Shown piece by piece: positions 36,649 to 45,015 of a stretch of DNA of 64,000 nucleotides (within the stretch, counting starts at the first letter, position 1; each line of letters begins with the position of its first letter). The DNA lies in NCBI RefSeq assembly GCF_900103825.1, contig NZ_FNIF01000017.1, positions 39,388 to 103,387 of the forward strand, given 5' to 3'. The notes beneath the pieces are model-generated. The model worked only from the letters and a program-made list of their open reading frames with translations. It did no database searches and was not told the origin of the DNA. A program made the translations under genes and the position numbers. This stretch comes from Paenibacillus sp. yr247 (GTDB taxonomy: Bacteria > Bacillota > Bacilli > Paenibacillales > NBRC-103111).

Positions 36649-38094
36649 CTAAACCTGAACTAGGCTGTGCACTTTCTCTCTTCGTCTTCTGGCGACCCCG
36701 TCTTCATAAGCCGCTTCTATAACTGCATCTCTTACTCGTTCAGCTACCGATTGATTGAATACACTTGGAATAATGTAATACTCATTCAACTCATCCTCTT
36801 GAACAACCGAAGCAATAGCCTTGGCTGCAGCAAGCTTCATATTTTCTGTCACTCTAGTCGCCCTGCAATCCAGCAATCCCCGGAACAAACCTGGGAAACA
36901 AAGCACATTGTTAATCTGGTTCGGGTAATCCGAACGGCCGGTAGCCATAACCCGCACATAAGGCTCTGCCTCTTCGGGGAGAATTTCCGGCGTCGGGTTA
37001 GCCATCGCAAAGACGATCGGATTGTCCGCCATTTTGGCGATGTCTTCACTTTTAAGTACACCCGGACCCGATACACCGATAAAAATATCCGCTCCTTCAA
37101 TAACTTCTGACAGCGATCCTTGTATCTGCTTCGGGTTCGTATGTTCCGCATACCATTGCCAAAACGGATTGTCGTAAACGCCATCACTTGTAATGGCTCC
37201 CTGTCGATCGACACCAATAATATTTCGAACACCTGCAGCCATCAGCATTTTGGTACAAGCCGTCCCTGCCGCGCCAATGCCGCAAACCACGACTTTGCAA
37301 TCCTCGAGCTTCTTGCCCACAATCTTAACGGCATTAAATAATCCTGCCAAAAGCACAACAGCTGTACCATGTTGATCATCATGAAAAACCGGAATATCCA
37401 GTTCCTCGATAAGCCGCTGTTCAATCTCAAAGCATCTAGGCGCAGAAATATCCTCTAGATTGATTCCGCCGAACGTTGGGGATAGCGCTTTCACGATACA
37501 TACAATTTCATCTGTGTCCTGTGTAGCCAGACATATGGGGAACGCATCGACGCCTGCTAACTGCTTAAACAGCATCGCCTTTCCTTCCATTACGGGCATA
37601 GCTGCTTCGGGTCCAATATTGCCCAGACCGAGTACGGCAGTTCCATCCGATATGACCGCGACTGTATTTCGTTTGATTGTGAGCGTATGGGCAAGCGACG
37701 GTTTTTCGTGGATTGCCATGCACACCTTAGCAACACCCGGTGTATACACCCTGGAGAGATCATCTCGATTTTTGATTGGATACTTGGGACTCATTTCAAT
37801 TTTTCCGCCCAAATGAAGCAGAAACGTTTGATCCGAAACATGAACGATTTTCACACCCGTCAATGTGCGGATGGCCGTTGCAATCAATTCGGTATGCTTG
37901 TTATCGTATACATTGATCGTGATGTCCCGAACCGTGATGTTTTTGTCCGTTCTAACGACGTCAATGGCTATAATATCCCCGCCTGTATCACTAATGGCAG
38001 TGGCCACACTGCCGAACGACGCTGTATCCTTATCCAATTCTAGTCTCAAAATAATACTTGTATGAACTCCCGATGGGATTGACACGTTCTTCAC
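36649..38094 (-). CDS. NAD(P)-dependent malic enzyme with an N-terminal ACT domain
   Basis: 481 residues. Residues ~1-85 form an ACT-type regulatory domain (TSIILRLELDKDTASFGSVA; DITINVYDNKHTELIATAI). The malic enzyme core follows: RVYTPGVAKVCMAI, AVISDGTAVLGLGNIGPEAA, MPVMEGKAMLFKQLAGVDAF, VFHDDQHGTAVVLLAG, and the NAD fold VVVCGIGAAGTACTKML. Oxidatively decarboxylates malate to pyruvate. Placement between dctR and dctP means imported malate can be used at once. Cofactor preference cannot be read safely. Confidence 0.92.
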   Translation of the reverse strand: MKNVSIPSGVHTSIILRLELDKDTASFGSVATAISDTGGDIIAIDVVRTDKNITVRDITINVYDNKHTELIATAIRTLTGVKIVHVSDQTFLLHLGGKIEMSPKYPIKNRDDLSRVYTPGVAKVCMAIHEKPSLAHTLTIKRNTVAVISDGTAVLGLGNIGPEAAMPVMEGKAMLFKQLAGVDAFPICLATQDTDEIVCIVKALSPTFGGINLEDISAPRCFEIEQRLIEELDIPVFHDDQHGTAVVLLAGLFNAVKIVGKKLEDCKVVVCGIGAAGTACTKMLMAAGVRNIIGVDRQGAITSDGVYDNPFWQWYAEHTNPKQIQGSLSEVIEGADIFIGVSGPGVLKSEDIAKMADNPIVFAMANPTPEILPEEAEPYVRVMATGRSDYPNQINNVLCFPGLFRGLLDCRATRVTENMKLAAAKAIASVVQEDELNEYYIIPSVFNQSVAERVRDAVIEAAYEDGVARRRREKVHSLVQV

Positions 38095-38213
38095 CTCAAG
38101 CGATATCAGACTTTGTTACATCTATTTCTGTTTTTCATGATATCGCTTTCAAAAGAAGGCGTGAAGAATTTGACCATATTGGTACTTATGGTCTTTTTGG
38201 TCTTCACTTTGAC

Positions 38214-38927
38214 TTATGATCTATTGTTCTCTTTCTTCCACACATACCTATTGATCGGGCGCCCAATCCCGCCATATTCAAGGTCAAGCTTGACCTGCTT
38301 ATTCTTTTCCAAAAACTCCAGATACCTACGTGCAGTAACCCTTGCCAATCCTACGCCCTCGGCTACTTCTTCGGCGGATAAAGATTTGTGCTGCTGCATC
38401 AGAAACAGCATGACTTGATTCATCGTCAGTGCTTGCAGACCTTTAGGCAAATCCATTTGCATGTTGACAGAAGGTACTTTAGAAATTGGGGCGATTTCGT
38501 TTCCGTGTAAAAGTTGATCCAATTCAGCCTGCGTTAACGTCGATTCCTTCCCTAATCTTCTTTTCATCGTCCGATAATTTTCCAACGCCTCTTGGACCCG
38601 TTCAAACTTAAAAGGCTTCATGATATAGTCCACTGCCCCTTGATGAAGCATCCGTTGGATCGTAGGGATATCATTAGCGGCCGTAATCACAATAGCATCC
38701 GTACCTAACTGTTCATTACGAATCTGCTGCAGCACATCGGTTCCGTTTTGACCCGGCATATAAATATCAAGAATAACTAGGTCTGGCTTCAAAAGACGGA
38801 CTTTCTCTATACCATCTATGCCATTAGATGAAATCCCTACGATTTCAAAGCCGGGAACCCTTTCAACAAATTGCCTGTTCACTTCAAGAACCATCGGATC
38901 GTCCTCAATAAGTACGACTCTATACAT
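38214..38927 (-). CDS. dctR: response regulator for C4-dicarboxylates
   Basis: 237 residues. Receiver domain with acidic pocket E8/D9/D10, phosphoacceptor Asp54 (LVILDIYMPG) and the conserved Lys in YIMKPFKF. The C-terminal helix-turn-helix of the CitB/DcuR/DctR type is SAEEVAEGVGLARVTARRYL, with the family tail EYGGIGRPINRYVW. Start at MYRVVLIEDD behind GAGAGGAAG, overlapping the kinase by 8 nt. Expected to activate dctP, and perhaps the malic enzyme. Confidence 0.93.
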   Translation of the reverse strand: MYRVVLIEDDPMVLEVNRQFVERVPGFEIVGISSNGIDGIEKVRLLKPDLVILDIYMPGQNGTDVLQQIRNEQLGTDAIVITAANDIPTIQRMLHQGAVDYIMKPFKFERVQEALENYRTMKRRLGKESTLTQAELDQLLHGNEIAPISKVPSVNMQMDLPKGLQALTMNQVMLFLMQQHKSLSAEEVAEGVGLARVTARRYLEFLEKNKQVKLDLEYGGIGRPINRYVWKKENNRS

Positions 38928-40524
38928 GCATTTCTTCCTCTCTTGTATGCATCGGGAAAGTGAGAATAAAGCTCGTTCCCACGCCAAGTGTGGACTCCAC
39001 TTCCAGATGAGCCCCGCATTTGTTCACAATATTTCGGATTAAATACAAACCAATGCCCCTGCCTTCGTCAGCCTTTGTCGAGTAGCCTCGCTCAAACATG
39101 CGCTGTTTGGTTTCCTCATTCATTCCTTTTCCATTATCCTCTACCAAAATCGATAATACTTCATCATCCTGCTCGATACTGATAAAGACCTCTTTATTGC
39201 CTTCCTTCTGTTTCAGGGCATCAAAAGCATTCTCAATCAGATTCCCCAAGATGACCACAACGTCGTGCTGATCCAAATTTTCCGGAAATCGCACCAACCT
39301 GCTTGCCCGGTCCAAACGAACCTCGACGCCCAACTCTCTGCCGCGGCTGATTTTCCCCAAAAGTAAACCGGCCGCGCTCTCATTCGCGATCTTGCTCGAG
39401 ACAAAACTGCTAAGCTCGGATTGCGCTTCCATTGTTTCGAACAAATAATCCAGCGCCTTCTGCTTATGATCAAGTTGGATCAAACCACCGATGGTATGCA
39501 GCTTGTTCATATATTCATGATTCTGCACACGAAGGGCGTCAACAAACGCTCTTACTCCGGTCAACTCTTCAGCGATTTTCGTTACCTCCGAGCGGTCTCG
39601 AAAAATAGCTACTGCGCCAACCGTTTGATGCCCTACTTTAATAGGAACCCGATTACTCAAGATATGAGCAGGACCAATATGCAGCTCTTGGTTGTAAATA
39701 GCATGATTAAGCTGCAAAATTTCCGGAAGTCTCGTATCCGGCAGTACTTCTCGGATAGGACGTCCGAGTACATCCCCTTCGATTTGAAGCATTTTCTTGG
39801 CTTTATCGTTAAAAACCGTGACGTATTCATGGCTGTCTATGGCAATAACACCTTCATGCATCGCGTTGAAAGTAGCTGTTCGCTCAACGAGCAGCTGTGC
39901 GATTTCAACAGGCTCTAAACGAAACATCTGCTTCTTAATATGCCGAGAGAGCATCCACGAACCCCAAATACCAAAAAGTAACGACAAGAGGACCGTCACA
40001 TATATTTGTCCCCGCATGTCGAGAATGATCCCGGTTAGTCCCGGCACCAGTTTCCCAACCAATACGACACCTACCTGTTCGTGCTGCTCGTTCATGACAG
40101 GTACGAAGGCTCTAAGCGCTGTCCCTTGTTCTCCTTTTGCCCTGGAAAGATACGTATGCTCGGCAAATGCAGCATGCTCGTCCTCCCCCTTCGAAAGCTC
40201 CCCGATCCGGGAGGATGACGGGTGAGACCAACGAATGCCGTTCATATCCAATACAACAATATAGTCAACGTCATTAATAATGCGCAGACGTTCGGTGATT
40301 GGATTAATTTCCTGCCTTCGGCTCTGTTCGGTTAGCCCGCTGATGATAGAAGGCAATTGGGTAACCGTTCGCGCAGTAACAAGCAGTCTCTGTCCAAGCT
40401 CTTGTTCCTGAAGGTGAATCACACGGCCTATTAAAATGATACCTCCGATACAAATCGCAAATAATACGATGCCGAACGACAGGATCGTAATTTTCCAACT
40501 CATGCGAAGCCCCTTGATCTTCAA
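38920..40524 (-). CDS. dctS: sensor histidine kinase for C4-dicarboxylates
   Basis: 534 residues, DcuS/CitA/DctS type. TM1 (~10-32), an extracellular sensor domain (~35-170) including VDYIVVLDMNGIRWSHPS, TM2 (~175-195), and a cytoplasmic PAS domain (~215-320). The H-box is RVQNHEYMNKLHTIGGLIQL, with the phosphorylated His in QNHEYMN. The ATPase has ILGNLIENAFDAL and EDNGKGMNE, then GRGIGLYLI. It is translated just before dctR with overlap and stands divergent to dctB, matching the B. subtilis dct locus. Confidence 0.93.
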   Translation of the reverse strand: MKIKGLRMSWKITILSFGIVLFAICIGGIILIGRVIHLQEQELGQRLLVTARTVTQLPSIISGLTEQSRRQEINPITERLRIINDVDYIVVLDMNGIRWSHPSSSRIGELSKGEDEHAAFAEHTYLSRAKGEQGTALRAFVPVMNEQHEQVGVVLVGKLVPGLTGIILDMRGQIYVTVLLSLLFGIWGSWMLSRHIKKQMFRLEPVEIAQLLVERTATFNAMHEGVIAIDSHEYVTVFNDKAKKMLQIEGDVLGRPIREVLPDTRLPEILQLNHAIYNQELHIGPAHILSNRVPIKVGHQTVGAVAIFRDRSEVTKIAEELTGVRAFVDALRVQNHEYMNKLHTIGGLIQLDHKQKALDYLFETMEAQSELSSFVSSKIANESAAGLLLGKISRGRELGVEVRLDRASRLVRFPENLDQHDVVVILGNLIENAFDALKQKEGNKEVFISIEQDDEVLSILVEDNGKGMNEETKQRMFERGYSTKADEGRGIGLYLIRNIVNKCGAHLEVESTLGVGTSFILTFPMHTREEEMHV

Positions 40525-40619
40525 AGCCGATCACCCACTTTCTAGCTTACCGTTAATTTCAACCATCATCCTGCATTATGTTACACTGATTTTATTATAC
40601 AGAACAAATGGGGGTCAAA

Positions 40620-41696
40620 ATGAGAACGTTTGTCGGTATCACTATGTTTCTTTTAATCGGCCTCCTGACCGCGTTGGGATTCGGTTTCTCCTGGCAGTTT
40701 AATAACGGGCCGCTCGTTAATGATGATGAACAGATCGGACTCGGTCAACAAACGATCATTCGATTCAGCTATGTCGTGGCGGAGAATACACCCAAAGGAT
40801 TAGCAGCTCAGAAGTTCGCCCAATTAGTCAAAGAAAAGACCTACGACACCATTAAAGTCGAACTATTTCCAAACGGTACTCTATACAACGAACCCGATGA
40901 AGTCGGCGCTTTACAGAAGGGCAGCATTCAAATGATCGCGCCAAGCTTTTCTAATATATCCGAAGTCGTCCCCGAATGGATGGTCATGGATCTTCCCTTT
41001 GTTTTTCAAAACGAAGAAGATGTAGACAAAGCATTTCAAGGCAAGATCGGAACCATCCTGCTGCGCAAACTAGAACCAAAGGGCATCGTCGGTCTCGGCA
41101 TTTGGGCTAACGGGTTCCAGCAAATGACTTCAAACCGCGGTATACTTGCTCATCCGGAAGATTTTCGAGATTTGAAATTTCGAATTCTTCCAAGCAAGGT
41201 AATCGAATCCCAATTTCGCCAACTTCATGCAAAGACAGTCCCCATTCCTTTCAACCAGGTTTACCGCAGTATGGAATCTGATCAGGTAGATGCCGGGGAG
41301 AACACCATTTCGAACATTTATTCTAAAAAGCTGTATCAGGTCCAAAAATATTTAACAATAAGCAATCATGCCTATTTAGGTTATGGTGTGCTAATGAATA
41401 AAGTATTTTGGGATAAGTTAACGGCCGAACAGCAAAAGACAATCAATGAAGCCATGCAGGAAGCGACAATTTGGGCAAATCAGAATGCGATTGCCCTCAA
41501 TAGCAAACAATGGAACGAGTTACAAAAGATTGGGCAGATGAACGTTCACATCCTATCCAAAGAGGAACGCGATGAATGGCAGCAGGCGCTTGAGCCTGTC
41601 TATGAAGAAGCTCAATCTTACATTGGCAAAGAGCTCATGGATGCCGTGAACGAACTCAGACACGAATACACTAGAAACCATATGGGGTTAAACTAA
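40620..41696 (+). CDS. dctB: TRAP-type C4-dicarboxylate-binding protein
   Basis: 358 residues of the DctP/TRAP solute-binding fold, with an N-terminal membrane anchor (TFVGITMFLLIGLLTALGFG). Family pieces: IIRFSYVVAENTPKGLAAQ, KVELFPNGTLYNEPDEVGAL, VMDLPFVFQNEED, FRILPSKVIESQFRQLHAKT and VYRSMESDQVDAGENTISNI. There are no TRAP membrane subunits here. In B. subtilis the equivalent DctB assists the DctS sensor instead of a TRAP pump. Divergent from dctS, sharing its promoter region. Start behind GGGGGT; the ATG 12 nt upstream is possible. Confidence 0.92.
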   Translation: MRTFVGITMFLLIGLLTALGFGFSWQFNNGPLVNDDEQIGLGQQTIIRFSYVVAENTPKGLAAQKFAQLVKEKTYDTIKVELFPNGTLYNEPDEVGALQKGSIQMIAPSFSNISEVVPEWMVMDLPFVFQNEEDVDKAFQGKIGTILLRKLEPKGIVGLGIWANGFQQMTSNRGILAHPEDFRDLKFRILPSKVIESQFRQLHAKTVPIPFNQVYRSMESDQVDAGENTISNIYSKKLYQVQKYLTISNHAYLGYGVLMNKVFWDKLTAEQQKTINEAMQEATIWANQNAIALNSKQWNELQKIGQMNVHILSKEERDEWQQALEPVYEEAQSYIGKELMDAVNELRHEYTRNHMGLN

Positions 41697-41699
41697 TAA

Positions 41700-41758
41700 A
41701 GGCGCCGCAATGGTGCGAAGAGACATTCTTATCTCTTCACCCACACTGCAGCGCCTTA
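41700..41758 (+). terminator. terminator after dctB
   Basis: GGCGCCGCA pairs with TGCAGCGCC, enclosing an inner stem AAGAGA...TCTCTT. It follows the dctB stop by a few bases. Confidence 0.65.
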
Positions 41759-41773
41759 CCTATTATCAACCAT

Positions 41774-42049
41774 TTACGAGCAAATTGCCGCTTCATATCG
41801 TAAGGCGGCACCGATCACGGCCAACTCTCTAACTAAACCAAGCTGTTTAAACACGTGCAAACTGCTGTTAACAGTCATCGCATTAATATGTGGATACTTA
41901 ACGATCAAGGCTTCACAAATGTCCTTGACCGTTGTGTAGCTGCCCTGCGCATAAAGAAACTTAAGCAACGCATACCGCTGCGGTGTTAAGGTAATATTTT
42001 TGGCACGCATCCGCTGCAGCGCTTGATTCAGATCATGTTGTACCATCAT
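41774..42049 (-). CDS. half-length Fur/PerR-like protein (DNA-binding domain only)
   Basis: 91 residues versus ~140-150 for Fur family members. The winged-helix part is complete: ALQRMRAKNITLTPQRYALL, TTVKDICEALIVKYPHINAM, and TVNSSLHVFKQLGLVRELAV. The protein then ends at YEAAICS, where family members go on to the H.H..C metal-binding and dimer domain. No continuation is visible downstream; a terminator-like palindrome lies nearby. A Fur-box-like site sits ~160 bp upstream. Either a truncated regulator or a stand-alone DNA-binding antagonist. Confidence 0.75.
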   Translation of the reverse strand: MMVQHDLNQALQRMRAKNITLTPQRYALLKFLYAQGSYTTVKDICEALIVKYPHINAMTVNSSLHVFKQLGLVRELAVIGAALRYEAAICS

Positions 42050-42211
42050 GGAAACCTCCTCTGCGATTTTATTGGAATGTATGATGAATACCTTTAGCGG
42101 TTCAAATGTTGTAAATAACCTGACCCTGGTTCGTTGTTAAGTAGTTATGGTTCATCTGCATTTTTCTTTTTAATTAAAATTATTATAATATAATACTTAT
42201 TTTATTTTAAA

Positions 42212-42226
42212 TGATAATGATTGTCA
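42212..42226. promoter_or_regulatory. Fur-box-like site upstream of the short Fur-like gene
   Basis: TGATAATGATTGTCA fits the 7-1-7 consensus TGATAATnATTATCA with one mismatch, within an AT-rich stretch (TTATTATAATATAATACTTA) that could carry the promoter. Confidence 0.6.
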
Positions 42227-42284
42227 ATACGATTGGATACTCCTCCAAGGTGATTTAGAAGATACATCCATAAAGGGCGCACAA

Positions 42285-42321
42285 AAAAATCTTCTCCTAA
42301 TATTTCATTAAGAGAAGATTT
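42285..42321 (-). terminator. terminator downstream of the Rieske gene / puc operon
   Basis: Minus strand AAATCTTCTC, then GAGAAGATTT followed by TTTTTGTG. It ends the pucCDE-bmp-Rieske transcription direction. Confidence 0.75.
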
Positions 42322-42377
42322 CCGGTGATTCCATTTCCGTAATTCACAAGTCAATACCAGACTAGTAAGTACCTATC

Positions 42378-43355
42378 CTAAGCTGTTCCAAAGGTAACGC
42401 CTAAATCCCGAAGCAGCTTGCGATAAGCGATGCTCAAGCGATCTGATCTCAGATGCAGCTCCGCTTGGAGATCGAGCGGCAGCAGCTCAGGCTTCTGGTT
42501 TTCGACCATTTCTCGATCCTGCTCGATGAGCAGATCCTGGAACTGAACGAAAACCTCGTCGGGTTCCTCATAAGCATAGTTCCTCTGCTTCAGCATGAAC
42601 GCTTTGCTTTGCTGCTCCGTCTCTGGCAGCACCATCAGGAACAATCGGAAGATGTGGTCCGTATCCCGATCTCTTTTGGTAAAAGCGACAGTGAGCGGAC
42701 CGAACACTTCGTAAACATATCTGCTATGTACACCGCGTCCCATTCCATCCGGATCGGGTTGATACACGATAATTTCCTCCGAACGGAGTACACCGTCTTC
42801 CTCAACTACGTGATAATCCGCGATTTCCGTGAAATTGCTATCCCCAAGCAGACCCTCATGCACGAACATAAGATGGGAGACATCGAGGAAGTTCTCTATA
42901 AGGCGAGGCCCAGCGGCTTGCAAAGTATACGGTCCCATGAACACTTCCTTGAAACCCTCAGGGATATATCTACTAATGTTCGGCAGCGGACTAGCTGGTG
43001 TACCTAGGCACACCCAGATGAATCCATACACTTCCACACAGGCGTAGACGAACGCTTTCGCTTTGGGAGGAATCGCTCGATCTGCGGGCAGAGACGGAAT
43101 TCGCGTACAGGTACCGCAACCGTTGTACGACCAACCATGATAGGCGCATACGAGTTCATCTCCCTTGACTTTGCCCAGTGATAGCGGCACTCCCCGATGA
43201 ATACATAAGTCCTTAAAAGCGTGGACGCCATGCGAGGTGCGGAATACAGCCAATTTTTCCCCTAGAACGATTACAGGTACCGGTCGATCTGTAAGAGCTG
43301 ACGACAACAACACAGGATGCCACTCGTCAAGCAAAGCCATATCATGTATTGTCAT
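42378..43355 (-). CDS. Rieske non-haem iron oxygenase, alpha-subunit type
   Basis: 325 residues. Rieske [2Fe-2S] ligands CIHRG (~47-49) and CAYHGWSY (~70-73) are followed by the mononuclear iron motif NFLDVSHLMFVHEG (~163-176). This is the VanA/NdmA/carnitine-oxygenase layout, single alpha subunit. It is the last gene after xanthine dehydrogenase and the BMP lipoprotein, 21 bp behind the latter, so the substrate is probably a purine. N-demethylation of methylxanthines, as by Pseudomonas NdmA/B, is a reasonable guess but unproven. No reductase partner gene is visible. Confidence 0.88.
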   Translation of the reverse strand: MTIHDMALLDEWHPVLLSSALTDRPVPVIVLGEKLAVFRTSHGVHAFKDLCIHRGVPLSLGKVKGDELVCAYHGWSYNGCGTCTRIPSLPADRAIPPKAKAFVYACVEVYGFIWVCLGTPASPLPNISRYIPEGFKEVFMGPYTLQAAGPRLIENFLDVSHLMFVHEGLLGDSNFTEIADYHVVEEDGVLRSEEIIVYQPDPDGMGRGVHSRYVYEVFGPLTVAFTKRDRDTDHIFRLFLMVLPETEQQSKAFMLKQRNYAYEEPDEVFVQFQDLLIEQDREMVENQKPELLPLDLQAELHLRSDRLSIAYRKLLRDLGVTFGTA

Positions 43356-43376
43356 CGTCCTAACCTCCTCTCGTGT

Positions 43377-44522
43377 TTATTTCGGAATGACACCTTTAAT
43401 GCCCTTAACAAACCAGGTTGTGCCCAAAATCTCTTCATCCGTCATCTTTTTACCTTGTTCAAAGCGAGTTTTGCCATCTTGATCGACAAGTGGTCCTTGG
43501 AAGATTTCGAAGGTACCTGCCAATATGTCTTGCTTTTTCTTCTCAACAAGCGCCTTGACGTCCGCTGGCACATTTTTACCTAGAGGAGCTAAATCGGTGA
43601 TGCCATCCTTCATGCTTCCGAAGTAAGCGCTGGATTTCCAAGTGCCATCCATCACACTCTTCACCGTTTGCACATAGTAAGGTCCCCAATTCCATTTTGG
43701 GTTAGAAATATACGTTTCTGGCGCAAATCTGCCCATATCCGAATCATTGCCGATACCCCAAACTTTGCGTTCAGCAGCCGCTTGAATACCTGCAGGTGAA
43801 TCTTGGTACGCAGCCAACACGTCAACGCCTTTATCCAGCAAAGAAATTGCAGCTTGCTTCTCTGTGGACGGATCAAACCAAGTGTTGCTCCAAACAACAG
43901 CCACATCAATGGCCGGATTAACGCTTTGTGCGCCTAGTGCAAAAGCATTAATGGTATAAATAACTTCCGGAATTGGAAACGCCCCGACATAACCCAAATG
44001 ATTGTTTTTCGTCATTTTACCGGCCGCCATGCCTACGAGGTAAGCACTTTGATATTCGCGCCCCATGTAAGTACCCATGTTAGGCAGCGTTTTATAGCCC
44101 GTTGCGTGCAGGAATTTCACGTTCGGGTGCTTTTGAGCCACTTTGTACATCGGGTCCATATAACCAAAGGAGGTTCCGAAAATGATATCGTTTTTCTGCG
44201 CTAACTCTTCAAACACACGCTCCGCATCCGGGCCTTCAGGAATATTTTCAACGGTCGTCGCTTTGATGCCCAGCTCTTTTTCCATCATTAAACGGCCTTG
44301 ATCGTGCTCGTAAGTCCAGCCTCCATCACCGGGTACACCGATATAAACAAATGCGACTCTTGGCAGCTTTTTCTCCGCTTGTGGGGTTGCATTTGCGGCT
44401 TGGGTTGAAGCAGGGGATGCACTTGGTGCTGTCGTGGAGCCCGCATTCGTCGATTGTCCGGAGCAAGCTGTCAGGATCAAAAGTAAGATAGCTGTTAAGG
44501 AAATCATCAATTTTTTTGGCAT
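43377..44522 (-). CDS. BMP-family ABC transporter substrate-binding lipoprotein
   Basis: 381 residues. Lipoprotein signal with lipobox LTAC (Cys20) after MPKKLMISLTAILLL, then a Ser/Thr/Ala-rich linker. Bmp/PnrA core: VAFVYIGVPGDGGWTYEHDQ, IIFGTSFGYMDPMYKVAQKH, VKFLHATGYKT, YLVGMAAGKMTKNNHLGYVG, and VDVLAAYQDSPAGIQAA. This family binds nucleosides or nucleobases. It probably feeds the NupOPQ-type ATPase and permeases encoded at 58.1-61.7 kb, which have no binding protein of their own. 8 bp after pucE. Confidence 0.92.
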   Translation of the reverse strand: MPKKLMISLTAILLLILTACSGQSTNAGSTTAPSASPASTQAANATPQAEKKLPRVAFVYIGVPGDGGWTYEHDQGRLMMEKELGIKATTVENIPEGPDAERVFEELAQKNDIIFGTSFGYMDPMYKVAQKHPNVKFLHATGYKTLPNMGTYMGREYQSAYLVGMAAGKMTKNNHLGYVGAFPIPEVIYTINAFALGAQSVNPAIDVAVVWSNTWFDPSTEKQAAISLLDKGVDVLAAYQDSPAGIQAAAERKVWGIGNDSDMGRFAPETYISNPKWNWGPYYVQTVKSVMDGTWKSSAYFGSMKDGITDLAPLGKNVPADVKALVEKKKQDILAGTFEIFQGPLVDQDGKTRFEQGKKMTDEEILGTTWFVKGIKGVIPK

Positions 44523-44529
44523 AATGGCT

Positions 44530-45015
44530 TTACCCCTCTCTTTTCATCGACAAACCGCATCTTTCTACAGCTCTGAAAATACCTTCATAGCCCGTGCATC
44601 GGCATATATTGCCGCACAGTGCTTCTTCCGCCTCCGCCCTAGTCGGGGTAGGATTTTTTTCCCATAAGGCCGTTAGCGTAACGACCATCCCTGCGGTACA
44701 ATACCCGCACTGCAGCCCCCCTTCCTCTAACATAGCTTGCTGAACGGGATGCAGCTCTTCCCCTCCGGATATCCCCTCGATGGTCGTCACTTGCTTGCCC
44801 GCCGCTTGATAAGCCATCAGCAGACAGGAATTAACGGGTTTGCCATCAAGCAGCACCATGCAGGCGCCGCATCGTCCGATCTCACAAGAAACTTTGGTCC
44901 CTGTTAAAAGTAAATCGTCACGCAGGATATCTGACATCCGCTTGGAAGCAGGTACCGGGATCGCCACAGATTTACCGTTAATGGAACATTCCAGCACATA
45001 GGTTGTATTAATCAA
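44530..45015 (-). CDS. pucE: xanthine dehydrogenase, 2Fe-2S subunit
   Basis: 161 residues. Plant-type cluster motif CEIGRCGACMVLLDGKPVNSC (~44-64 region) and the C-terminal helical cluster with GGLQCGYCTAGMV and CGNICRCTGYE. Transfers electrons from the molybdenum subunit to FAD. Its start overlaps the pucD stop by 8 nt, so the order is FAD, Mo, Fe-S subunits in one unit. Confidence 0.95.
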   Translation of the reverse strand: MINTTYVLECSINGKSVAIPVPASKRMSDILRDDLLLTGTKVSCEIGRCGACMVLLDGKPVNSCLLMAYQAAGKQVTTIEGISGGEELHPVQQAMLEEGGLQCGYCTAGMVVTLTALWEKNPTPTRAEAEEALCGNICRCTGYEGIFRAVERCGLSMKREG

